Shown: positions 34,403 through 41,737 of the stretch, piece by piece
Numbering within the stretch: the stretch's first letter is position 1
How the letters are laid out: every line of letters starts with the position of its first letter
Assembly (NCBI GenBank): GCA_951813255.1
Contig: OX638353.1
Location: forward strand, 992,001 to 1,056,000
From: an uncultured Dehalococcoidia bacterium
GTDB lineage: Bacteria > Chloroflexota > Dehalococcoidia > Lucifugimonadales > JAAXIE01
DNA: 64,000 bases
Direction of reading: 5' to 3'
Position numbers and translations under genes: made by a program
Notes under the pieces: generated by a model
Told to the model about the DNA's origin: nothing
The model's database searches: none
The model's input: only the letters and a program-made list of their open reading frames with translations

Positions 34403-36661
34403 CTACTCAGCATCCTGCGAGGCCCCGGGAACACCAGCGTCACGCATGGCCCGCCATACTCGCTCCGGTGTAAGCGGCAGATCCCTCATACGTACGCCGG
34501 TGGCTTCGTACAGAGCATTGGCCACTGAGGGTGCGCACGAGACAATGCCTCCTTCGCCCAAGCCCTTGGCCCCGTAAGGTCCTGGGCCATCGTGGTTCTC
34601 AATCAGCACTGTATCCAACTGCTCGGGAACATCCTCAAAACCCGGTACCCGGTAATCAATCATGTTCGGGTTGAGCAGTTGGCCGTCCTCGTAGACCATC
34701 TCCTCGAAAAGCGTGTGACCCAGCCCTTGCATGGACGCGCCCTCATCTTGTCCCTCGCACTGCTGTGGGTTGATGGCTACGCCAACATCGGCTACGGAGA
34801 CGTAATGAGGTATGCGTATCTGTCCCGTCTCGGTGTCTACTTCGATTCTTGAGGCGGCTATTCCCACTTCCCAAAAGGCGGGAGGCTGGGCCAAGCGGCC
34901 CCCGTCTCTGCGCGGTGTCACATAGCCACGGCCAATAAGCTCGCCGGCAGGCACACCGAATTCTTCCTGAATCAGTTCGGAATAAGTGACGCCCTCAGAA
35001 CCACGCCACACCTGACCATCGTTGACACTAAGCTCGGACTTGGGGCAGTCGAAATGGAGCACAGCCAAGTCGAGGAGTTGGTCCTTCACCTCTTGAGCCG
35101 CTCCCTGGACCGCAAGCCCCATGAGTGTGGTGGACCGACTGGAGCCAGTGGAACGGTCGTAGGGCACGATGCCCGTATCGGACAAAAGCGGATAGATGCG
35201 TTCGACGGGAACCTGTAGCTCCTGGGAGACTATCTGGGCGAAAGCGCCCCGGGAACCCTGCCCGATCTCGGTGGTGCCAGCGAATACCGTGGCGCTGCCG
35301 TCGACGTGGAGACGGCAGATTGCCGTGGAGGTGGGCGATGCGCCCACGCCTGACAGGTTGCATCCCACGCCACGGCCCACCTTGATGGTGCCACGACCGC
35401 CCATAGGTTCGGGCGGGCTGTCCAAGGGGATGCCCACGGCTTGGGCCGCCATGCGCAGGCCATGCTGGGGGTCGCCGTCCAGAGGGCGCTCGCCGGGGCG
35501 GATTTCATCGCCACGCTCCAGCATGTTCATGAGACGCAATTCCAGGGGGTCGATGCCGAGTTCGTGGGCTATGATGTCGACCTGAGATTCCCCAGCCCAG
35601 GCTGCCTGTGGCCCACCGATGGAGCGGAAGGAGCCTGCTGGCCCTGTGTTGGTGTAGACGGCATGGGCCGTGATCTTGGCACTGGGCCACTTGTAGGCCC
35701 CCATGATTCTCTGGGCAGCCTTGTCGGCCACCATCGGCCCGTTGTCCGCATAGGCCCCGGTGTCGAGGTAAATCATGCACTCGCGCCCAACGAACTGGCC
35801 GTTGTTCATGACGCCGGTTCTGACCATGCAGCGGGCACCGTGGCGGCGTATGGTCTTGAAGGCATCCTCTACAGAAAGGGCAACACGCACCGGCGCGTTG
35901 GCAACTTTGCTCAAGGCGACGGTCAGGGGTTCCAGCTTGGAGTAGGACTTGCTCCCGAAGCCTCCACCCAAGTAGGGCACAATGATGCGTACTTGGTGCA
36001 GAGGGAATCCGTACATTCGAGAGAGGTCTTCTCTAACCAGGAAGGGGTGCTGGGCCGTTGACCACACGGTGATGCCGTTGTGGGGGTTGTAGTCGGCGAT
36101 GACGGTGTGGGGTTCGAGGGCATAGTGGTAGACCATGGGGAAAGTGAAGGTGTCCTCGAAAATGCGGTCGGCGCGGGCGAACGCGTCGTCCACATCGCCC
36201 CACACTGCATCCTCGCGGTGACACATGTTGGACTCATGGACGAAGTCGCCGGAGGCAGCCAAGGCGTCGACGACGTTGTCCACGGCGGGCAACGCACGGT
36301 ATTCAACGTTGATTAGCGCCAGGGCCCGCTCTGCAGTAAGGGCATCGGAGGCTGCCACTGCTGCCACTGGTTCGCCCTCGTAGCGGACTTTCTCGGTGGC
36401 GACCAAGGGACGGTCCCGCACCATGGCACCGAAATAGGGGTCCATGTCCCTGACGTCTTCACGAGTGAGGACTGCCTTCACTCCGGGAAGCTTCAGGGCT
36501 TCGCTGGTGTCGATGCTCTCAATGATCGCGTGGGGTAGCGGGCTGCGCAGTATCTTGCCGTGGAGCATGCCCGGCACTTCCATGTCGCCCACGTAGGTAG
36601 CACGTCCTGTGACTTTGTCCAAGCCGTCGATTCTGGGTACAGATACGCCGATGCTATCCAT
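34403..36661 (-). CDS. CoxL-type molybdopterin-binding subunit of a three-subunit hydroxylase
   Basis: A 752-residue large subunit. VSVPRIDGLDKVTGRATYVG is the N terminus. YLGGGFGSKSYSKLEPLTVA binds the cofactor. AGSFRSIGGPQAAWAGESQV is the active-site loop, clearly different from the GPYRGAGGPE loop of the two stand-alone copies. YGAKGLGEGGIVSCAPSVAN includes the catalytic Glu. With the CoxS-like and CoxM-like genes upstream it forms a complete Mo-hydroxylase of the xanthine dehydrogenase family, probably oxidising an N-heterocycle, aldehyde or nicotinate-like compound. CO as substrate is unlikely because the CSFR motif is missing. Confidence 0.88.
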   Translation of the reverse strand: MDSIGVSVPRIDGLDKVTGRATYVGDMEVPGMLHGKILRSPLPHAIIESIDTSEALKLPGVKAVLTREDVRDMDPYFGAMVRDRPLVATEKVRYEGEPVAAVAASDALTAERALALINVEYRALPAVDNVVDALAASGDFVHESNMCHREDAVWGDVDDAFARADRIFEDTFTFPMVYHYALEPHTVIADYNPHNGITVWSTAQHPFLVREDLSRMYGFPLHQVRIIVPYLGGGFGSKSYSKLEPLTVALSKVANAPVRVALSVEDAFKTIRRHGARCMVRTGVMNNGQFVGRECMIYLDTGAYADNGPMVADKAAQRIMGAYKWPSAKITAHAVYTNTGPAGSFRSIGGPQAAWAGESQVDIIAHELGIDPLELRLMNMLERGDEIRPGERPLDGDPQHGLRMAAQAVGIPLDSPPEPMGGRGTIKVGRGVGCNLSGVGASPTSTAICRLHVDGSATVFAGTTEIGQGSRGAFAQIVSQELQVPVERIYPLLSDTGIVPYDRSTGSSRSTTLMGLAVQGAAQEVKDQLLDLAVLHFDCPKSELSVNDGQVWRGSEGVTYSELIQEEFGVPAGELIGRGYVTPRRDGGRLAQPPAFWEVGIAASRIEVDTETGQIRIPHYVSVADVGVAINPQQCEGQDEGASMQGLGHTLFEEMVYEDGQLLNPNMIDYRVPGFEDVPEQLDTVLIENHDGPGPYGAKGLGEGGIVSCAPSVANALYEATGVRMRDLPLTPERVWRAMRDAGVPGASQDAE

Positions 36662-36669
36662 AATTCCCC

Positions 36670-37164
36670 CTAACCCTGACCGCTGGCAGCCAGAATGGCC
36701 TCAACGATCTTCTTGTAGCCCGTGCAGCGGCAGATGTTGCCGTTCATGTATTTCTTGACCTGGTCCTCGGTGGGGCGGCTGTTCTCATCGAGCAGCGATT
36801 TGGCCGTCATGATCATACCTGGGGTACAGAAGCCACACTGGAAGGCTGCATGGTCGATGAAAGCCTGCTGAAGGGGATGTAACCGGTCGCCTTCGGCTAG
36901 GCCCTCGATAGTCAGCACCTCGGCATCGCGGGCTTCGTAGGCCAGCATGGTGCAGGAACTGACGGCACGTCCGTTCAGCAGGACGGTGCAGGCGCCACAG
37001 ACCTGGAGGTCACATGACCGCTTGGCCCCCTTGAGTGTCAGCCTGTCCCGCAGGAGGTCCAGCAAAGTCTGGTGGGGTTCCACATCCAAAGAAATTGAAC
37101 GTCCATTCACGGTCATCGTGATGGGAATGGCAGGCAACGTTTGGGTTTGAGACGAAACTTCCAA
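36670..37164 (-). CDS. CoxS-type [2Fe-2S] subunit
   Basis: A 164-residue iron-sulfur subunit with two [2Fe-2S] sites. The plant-type cluster uses C51, C56, C59 and C71 (in CDLQVCGACTVLLNG). The second uses C110, C113, C145 and C147 (CGFCTPG and ICRCTGY). These transfer electrons from the molybdenum site of CoxL to the FAD of CoxM. The first 13 residues are Ser/Thr/Gln-rich. It is 8 bases upstream of coxL and 56 downstream of coxM. Confidence 0.93.
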   Translation of the reverse strand: MEVSSQTQTLPAIPITMTVNGRSISLDVEPHQTLLDLLRDRLTLKGAKRSCDLQVCGACTVLLNGRAVSSCTMLAYEARDAEVLTIEGLAEGDRLHPLQQAFIDHAAFQCGFCTPGMIMTAKSLLDENSRPTEDQVKKYMNGNICRCTGYKKIVEAILAASGQG

Positions 37165-37220
37165 GACGCCTTCTCCTCTTTTCAGCGTACGCTAGGGCCA
37201 GCCCTGCACCAAATTCCGGT

Positions 37221-38096
37221 CTACACTGCGCCCGAGGCAGTGCGCACGGCGCGGCCCAGCAGCACGCCAACCAGATGCTCCTTGTACTCCGCCGAGCCGT
37301 GGAAGTCATCGATGGGGTCCGCTCCCTGGGCCGCCGACCTAGCGGCAGGGCGCAACACGGCTGCAGATGATAGTTCTGCTGACGTCTTCCCTGCCAGAAT
37401 CTCCTCGGCTTGAGGCACACGCACGGGCTTGGGTCCGGCTGAACCGACTGACACCCGAGCCTCGGTTACAACGCCCGTGCTGGCATCCATGCGCAGGGCA
37501 ACCCCCACACCAACCGTTGGACGCGCATGATAGCCAAACTTCTCATAGGCCCCTGTCATGCCGGTGGGGAAGCGGGGGACGGTTATCTCAGTGAGGACTT
37601 CACCCTCTTCAAGGGAGGTCTCGAAGGGGCCTGCTGCGAACTCCGACAGAGGTATCGTCCGGATGCCGGAGGGGCCTTGTGCGGTGGCGGTCGCGTTGTA
37701 GAGAAGCAGCAGTGCGCCCGGGTCGGAATGAGGTTCGCCGAAGCAGAGATTGCCTCCGATGGTGCCGACATTGCGTACGCGGACGTTGGCCACTCCGGCT
37801 TCGGTCTGGGCGATGAGGGGAAAGTCGGCGGCTACGATGGCAGAGCGCTCCAAGGTGCGGTGGATAACGCCGGAGCCGATGCGCAACACGCCCGCGCCCT
37901 CGTCGTAGCGCAAGTCTGACAGGCCACCGACGGTCTTAACGTTCACCAAGTGTCCGTAGTGGAGGAGGCCTTCCTTCATGGCTAGGAGCAACTCGGTGCC
38001 TCCAGCGTAGAGGCTGGCCTCCTCGCCGTACTGGCCAAGGAGGCCAACTGCGTCGGCGACAGTTTCGGGTTCGTGCAGTCTAAAGGGACGTAGCAA
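37221..38096 (-). CDS. CoxM-type FAD-binding subunit
   Basis: A 291-residue FAD subunit. LRPFRLHEPETVADAVGLLG is the family N terminus. SLYAGGTELLLAMKEGL and NVRVRNVGTIGGNLCFGEPH are the two FAD-binding motifs (AGGT and TIGGN), and GYHARPTVGVGVALRMD follows. The start is TTG at 38096 with a strong GAGGGGGGAG just upstream. The frame stays open to 38219, but that part contains the promoter and the first 44-bp repeat, so I do not include it. It is the first gene of the cox operon. Confidence 0.88.
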   Translation of the reverse strand: MLRPFRLHEPETVADAVGLLGQYGEEASLYAGGTELLLAMKEGLLHYGHLVNVKTVGGLSDLRYDEGAGVLRIGSGVIHRTLERSAIVAADFPLIAQTEAGVANVRVRNVGTIGGNLCFGEPHSDPGALLLLYNATATAQGPSGIRTIPLSEFAAGPFETSLEEGEVLTEITVPRFPTGMTGAYEKFGYHARPTVGVGVALRMDASTGVVTEARVSVGSAGPKPVRVPQAEEILAGKTSAELSSAAVLRPAARSAAQGADPIDDFHGSAEYKEHLVGVLLGRAVRTASGAV

Positions 38097-38150
38097 CGCT
38101 CCCCCCTCTCTGTTCTCTCGGCAGGCGTGAACCTGAGGAATCAGGCCATC

Positions 38151-38179
38151 ATCATAGCTCAGGAGCCCCGAACTGCCAA
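38151..38179 (-). promoter_or_regulatory. Sigma-70 promoter of the cox operon
   Basis: On the minus strand TTGGCA (plus 38174-38179) and TATGAT (plus 38151-38156) are spaced exactly 17 bases. The predicted start is near 38144, about 48 bases before the TTG start of coxM. Confidence 0.7.
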
Positions 38180-38199
38180 CGACTTGGGTGTCCGCCTCA

Positions 38200-38566
38200 A
38201 GTGGTCTCATTGGTCTCATAGTTGTATCTGAATCAGCTTTGCGGGAATGGTCTCATGGGGGCGGTCTTTTGTAGCTGGGGGACGATGCGATCGGCCCGGT
38301 CGAGCAATGGAATGCGGCCAAGTCCGTAGCTAAAATCAAATTCTGCGTATCTGAAAGTGGTCTCGTTGGTCTCATCTTCGTATCTGACTCAGCTTTGCGA
38401 GAGTGGCCGCATTGGGGCATTTTTTGTAGCTGTAGGGCAATGTCACCGGCGGGATTCCGTGATCGGGATGGGGCGACATGTCTAGCTGGACCAGATTTTC
38501 CGGCCTACGTTTTGCGTCTGTTAGTGGTCTCATTGGTCTCATCTTTGTATCTGAATCAGCTTTGCG
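38200..38566 (+). repeat. Three copies of a 44-bp direct repeat upstream of the cox promoter
   Basis: Copies lie at 38200-38243, 38356-38399 and 38523-38566, each starting AGTGGTCTC(A/G)TTGGTCTCAT and ending GCTTTGCG. Copies differ by only a few bases. Each contains an internal GGTCTCAT doublet. The spacers share TTTTGTAGCTG, so the larger unit is about 160 bp. The first copy begins 21 bases upstream of the -35 box. The whole 690-base gap from 38097 to 38787 has no gene I can support. Confidence 0.85.
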
Positions 38567-38631
38567 ACGATGGCCGCATTTTTGCCTTTATTCCGCATTC
38601 TTTACTGGCAATGGAGTCCCAAAATGGGCCG

Positions 38632-38671
38632 AAAAAAAGGCAGGGGCGACCCTGAAGGGTCAGTCCCCTGC
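38632..38671 (-). terminator. Intrinsic terminator of the racemase operon
   Basis: On the minus strand GCAGGGG pairs with CCCCTGC, with an inner GACCC/GGGTC stem, followed by T7 (plus-strand A7 at 38632-38638). It ends the operon that stops at 38788 and shields the repeat region. Confidence 0.85.
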
Positions 38672-38787
38672 GTGCGCTCATGTGTTCAGGTTACCGGAGG
38701 GTGGAGCAGGCGTCAACGGCAAAATGTCATGGTCAACTGCTGGGAGAACCTGGTGGGTGTTCCAGCCCTTTATCCCGCGGGCATTGC

Positions 38788-39786
38788 CTAACTACCCACT
38801 CGCGTGGCGGCTTCGCGTCGCTGGGCCAACAGCCGGCCGTAGCCTGAAAGGGGCTCCGCATAGCCAGCGAGGGACAGGGCACGCCAGAGGGTGGCGGAGT
38901 GGGAGGTGACGACGGGCTTGCCGGTGGCCTCTTCAAGGGCTTCGATGGCGGGCATGGCGTCGAGGTTCATGCAGCTTACGAACAGGCCGTCAGCCTCGTC
39001 TGCATAGGGTTCCCATGCTTCGAGGGAGAAGTTGTAGACCTCTTCGGGGGTGACGGCGCCGTATGCTTGGCCACCATGGAGACCCATGCCTGTCATCACC
39101 AGAGGCTGGATGCCAGAGGCTTCGAGGTAGGCCTGTTCGGCGACGTGATGACTGTCCGGGTAGGGAGAGGTGACGACGACGCGCGTCATGCCCATGTGGT
39201 GCAGGGCCTCGGTACAGGCGAGCATTGTGGAGGTGGTGGCTACGCCGTGGTGGTCTTCCATCTCGCGGCAGAAATCGGCGTCCTTCCCCGGGCCGCGGAG
39301 GGCACCGCTGACAGTGCAGCAGTAGGCGATGGAGTCGACGTGGGCGCTGGCCAACTCTTCCACGGCCCGACCGGAGCTGGCCTCCATCTCCACCAGTGCG
39401 TCGATTTCGCCACCTGGCCGGAGAAGCATCCTGCTGGTGAAGAAGCCGACGTCCGGAGGCGTGACGCGGGGATAGCGGGTCTCCGCGACGGTGGAGCTGC
39501 TGACCACGACAAGGCCGATCTTGGCTTTCCATTGCAGGCGGTCCATGGTTTCCTTCTCCTCTCTTGGCGACGAACAAAAAGCACATTCTCGTACGTCACG
39601 CCGGTCTGTGCCTTTCGCTTTTTCCAATGCGGTGTAGCTAGTTAGGAAGGGACCATGCCATTTCCCATTCCATGGGCCAGCTGGTTCAGATCGACGAGCG
39701 CCTTCTCCATGATTGCACCAAGGGCAATCTCCACGATGTACCATCGCTTTGTCGGTGGGGTAGTTTTCGTAGACCCAGAACGCCAT
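38788..39786 (-). CDS. Small Cys/His domain fused in frame to an Asp/Glu racemase-family enzyme
   Basis: The frame from ATG 39786 encodes 332 residues. Residues 1-75 form a small domain (MAFWVYENYPTDK, VHRGDCPWCNHG, KWHGPF, VRECAFC), which elsewhere I know as short stand-alone proteins. From the Met at 39546 a 252-residue enzyme follows: KIGLVVVSSSTVAETRYPRV, SIAYCCTVSGALRG and GLFVSCMNLDAMPAIEALE. It has the two catalytic-type cysteines of the Asp/Glu racemase, maleate isomerase and arylmalonate decarboxylase superfamily. Both starts have good ribosome sites: GGAGG for 39786 and GGAGAAGGA for 39546. The fusion could be real, or the enzyme may be made separately from the inner start. Confidence 0.75.
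   Translation of the reverse strand: MAFWVYENYPTDKAMVHRGDCPWCNHGEGARRSEPAGPWNGKWHGPFLTSYTALEKAKGTDRRDVRECAFCSSPREEKETMDRLQWKAKIGLVVVSSSTVAETRYPRVTPPDVGFFTSRMLLRPGGEIDALVEMEASSGRAVEELASAHVDSIAYCCTVSGALRGPGKDADFCREMEDHHGVATTSTMLACTEALHHMGMTRVVVTSPYPDSHHVAEQAYLEASGIQPLVMTGMGLHGGQAYGAVTPEEVYNFSLEAWEPYADEADGLFVSCMNLDAMPAIEALEEATGKPVVTSHSATLWRALSLAGYAEPLSGYGRLLAQRREAATRVGS
39544..39564 (-). promoter_or_regulatory. Internal ribosome site and start codon of the racemase part
   Basis: On the minus strand GAGGAGAAGGAAACC precedes ATG at 39546. This start would give a racemase of normal length (252 residues) without the N-terminal Cys/His domain. Confidence 0.55.
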
Positions 39787-39875
39787 CAATTCCTCCATTT
39801 TGCAACGAGTCGGGCCACGAGAGCGATGCCCACGCCCACACCGACGCCCAAGACTACTGCGACTACCATTTCCAT
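39786..39875 (-). CDS. 29-residue single-span membrane peptide
   Basis: The minus strand from ATG 39875 reads MEMVVAVVLGVGVGVGIALV and then ARLVAKWRN and TGA. Residues 3-20 form one hydrophobic Val/Gly-rich helix, followed by a basic tail, so the peptide should insert with the tail in the cytoplasm. Its start lies 7 bases after the ornithine cyclodeaminase stop, with GAGAGGGA in the end of that gene. Its TGA overlaps the next ATG (TGATG) by one base. This coupling on both sides argues that it is translated. Function is unknown. Confidence 0.6.
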   Translation of the reverse strand: MEMVVAVVLGVGVGVGIALVARLVAKWRN

Positions 39876-39882
39876 GGTCGAA

Positions 39883-41031
39883 TCAGTCCCTCTCGCTTTG
39901 CAGGAACCATTCGGTTGGGATCTCGCGGCCGAGTCCCTCGGCTCGCGCGGCCTCGTAGACTCTGCCAGCGACGGAGTGGAACTGAGCGCCTTGCAGGTTG
40001 CCCCGGTCGGAGAAGGTGACTTGCTCAGGCGCGGTGCGTCCCTCCTTCAGTCCTGCCAGCAGCTCCTCCATGTAGACGGTCTTTTCCTCGATGGAGTAAG
40101 TGTTGCCCTGCTTGACGCTGTAGTTGGCTGATTTCTGGTGGTAGTGGTGGTCCTGGAACTTGGGCGTCTCGGTTGGGACCGACCACGCGAGCAGGGTGTC
40201 GTGGACCTTGAGTTCGGGGTAGCCTTGGGGCGCTGGTGAGGTGCCGAGGACTAGGGCTACGTCGATCTTCTGGGTGGTGTCGTCGTCGAGACGGCCCCAG
40301 ATGCTGGTGATGTGGGTGCCGGGCTCAAGGTAGCGCCCGAGGTGAGCGCTCTTGTATTCGCCGGGATTTTCCTGGAAGCCACCGTCGGTGCAGGCGGCTA
40401 GGATGTCGGCACCGCGGTAGACGTCGGCGGGGTTGTCGCAGACGACCGTTTCGATTTCGAATTCCTGGGCCACCTCGCGGGCGAACTGCTCGCGATTGGC
40501 TGAGGTGGGGCTGTAGACCTGCAGACGCCGGATGGGGCGCACGGCACAGAAGGCGCGGATGTGGGAGCGGGCCATGCCACCGGAGCCGAGGATGCCGACG
40601 ACTTCGGCGTCCTCACGGGCCATGAGTTCGGCACCGATGGCGGAGTCGGCGCCAACGCGCATGCGCTGGAGGAAGCCATCGTTGATGAGGGCTAGAGGTT
40701 CGGCGTTGTTGGTGTCTATGAGAAGCACCATGCCCATGACCATGCCGGGACGCACCGCTACCATCTCGTGCGTCTGGACACCCTCGTACTCGGCTTGGTG
40801 CAGCACGTTGGAGTGGAAACGGATGCCGAAGTAGCCGGTGTTGGCGGAGCCGCCTTCCATGCTGGCCCAGCGGTAGACCTTGTTGGGGTCCTTGGTGGGC
40901 ATGCGGATGTCCATGCGGGGACGGCATATGGCCTCGCCATCGACGATTTCCTGGTAGGCCTGGCGGATGGCGTCGACGGTCATGTCCATGGTGAGGACGG
41001 AGCGTACGTCGTCGTTGTTGAGGAAGAGCAT
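39883..41031 (-). CDS. Ornithine cyclodeaminase/mu-crystallin-family protein
   Basis: A 382-residue member of the ornithine cyclodeaminase family (NAD-dependent cyclodeaminases, alanine dehydrogenases, ketimine reductases). MLFLNNDDVRSVLTMDMTVD is the usual N terminus. ANTGYFGIRFHSN and PLALINDGFLQRMRVGADSAIGAELMA are substrate-domain segments. VVGILGSGGMARSHIRAFCA is the nucleotide-binding glycine motif. It is about 50 residues longer than typical, mainly at the C terminus. The start at 41031 fits the promoter at 41060-41088. It heads an operon with a 29-residue membrane peptide and a racemase-like enzyme, suggesting amino acid or imino acid metabolism. Confidence 0.87.
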   Translation of the reverse strand: MLFLNNDDVRSVLTMDMTVDAIRQAYQEIVDGEAICRPRMDIRMPTKDPNKVYRWASMEGGSANTGYFGIRFHSNVLHQAEYEGVQTHEMVAVRPGMVMGMVLLIDTNNAEPLALINDGFLQRMRVGADSAIGAELMAREDAEVVGILGSGGMARSHIRAFCAVRPIRRLQVYSPTSANREQFAREVAQEFEIETVVCDNPADVYRGADILAACTDGGFQENPGEYKSAHLGRYLEPGTHITSIWGRLDDDTTQKIDVALVLGTSPAPQGYPELKVHDTLLAWSVPTETPKFQDHHYHQKSANYSVKQGNTYSIEEKTVYMEELLAGLKEGRTAPEQVTFSDRGNLQGAQFHSVAGRVYEAARAEGLGREIPTEWFLQSERD

Positions 41032-41059
41032 GTTCAGGCCGCCTTGTTTTGTTATCGGG

Positions 41060-41088
41060 ATTATCTCTTTAGGACGCGGGGTTGTAAA
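41060..41088 (-). promoter_or_regulatory. Sigma-70 promoter of the cyclodeaminase operon
   Basis: TTTACA and GATAAT on the minus strand (plus 41083-41088 and 41060-41065) are 17 bases apart. They place the start near 41053, about 22 bases before the ATG at 41031. Confidence 0.65.
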
Positions 41089-41152
41089 ACTCAGGAACAA
41101 TACGGCCTGCAGATACACTGAATAGAGGGAGTTCCGCATATGCTGTCGATAA

Positions 41153-41161
41153 TGCTATCAT
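41153..41161 (+). promoter_or_regulatory. Extended -10 before the hicA pseudogene
   Basis: TGCTATCAT lies 8 bases before the GTG at 41169, close for a normal leader, so the transcript may be nearly leaderless. Confidence 0.35.
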
Positions 41162-41168
41162 CAGCTAA

Positions 41169-41405
41169 GTGGAAAACTTACTTGAAGAAGTACGGGGCAA
41201 TCCTCGGAACGTTCGGTTCGATGATCTCGTGAAATTATGCGACTAGTACTTTGGAGAGCCGCGGCGGAGAGGCAGTCATCTGTTCTATAAGAGTCCTTGG
41301 CAATGTCGGCCTCTTGTCAACATCCAACCCATCAGGGGTATGGCCAAGCCCTACCAAGTGCGTCAAGTGCTGAGTGCGATAGCGAGGCTGGAGGAGAGGG
41401 AATGA
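41169..41405 (+). pseudogene. hicA-like toxin gene with an in-frame TAG
   Basis: Reading from GTG 41169 gives ENLLEEVRGNPRNVRFDDLV, KLCD, then TAG at 41244-41246 (codon 26), then YFGEPRRRGSHLFYKSPWQ, LVNIQPIRGMAKPYQVRQVL, SAIARLEERE and TGA. The two halves together match the HicA pattern CDxYFGxxRRxGSHxxYK...VNIQ...AKxYQVxQVL. The TAG stands where homologues have an ordinary residue and could come from CAG by one change. No restart codon lies soon after, so the toxin should be inactive. The stop overlaps the hicB ATG (ATGA), keeping normal coupling. Confidence 0.8.
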
Positions 41406-41731
41406 GTGATCGCTATACTTACCGAGTTCTCTGGTCTGAGGAAGACGACAGGTATGTGGGCCTTTGTGCCGAGTTCTCGCTTCTTAGCGGGCTGAGTGAT
41501 ACACCAGAAGGAGCCTTTGCAGAGATAAGGCAGGTGGTGGCGGAGGCGGTGGCAATTCTGGAAGAAGACGGTGATCCCATCCCTGAGCCAATATCCACCA
41601 AGAGCTACAGCGGGACCCTCACTATACGTGTCCCGCCGGAGACGCATCGGGCTCTGGCGCTAGAGGCAGCCGAGGCTGGGGTGAGCATGAACCGCCTCGC
41701 CAGCGAAAGGCTGGCACCGCGGCAGCACTAA
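41402..41731 (+). CDS. HicB-family antitoxin
   Basis: A 109-residue HicB antitoxin. The partial RNase H-like domain YRVLWSEEDDRYVGLCAEFS, with GLSDTPEGAFAEIRQVVAEA, is followed by a C-terminal DNA-binding half YSGTLTIRVPPETHRALALE, then AAEAGVSMNRLASERL, a ribbon-helix-helix-type segment. The ATG at 41402 has GGAGGAGAGG upstream and overlaps the hicA stop by four bases. The gene is intact while its toxin partner carries a stop codon. Confidence 0.87.
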   Translation: MSDRYTYRVLWSEEDDRYVGLCAEFSLLSGLSDTPEGAFAEIRQVVAEAVAILEEDGDPIPEPISTKSYSGTLTIRVPPETHRALALEAAEAGVSMNRLASERLAPRQH

Positions 41732-41737
41732 CGACCT

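Noticed and set aside
38200..38566. CRISPR array
   Set aside because: Only three units, spacers over 100 bases and partly similar to each other, and no cas genes.
38478..38909. 143-residue plus-strand open frame
   Set aside because: It runs through a direct repeat, a terminator and the end of the racemase gene, and has no recognisable fold.
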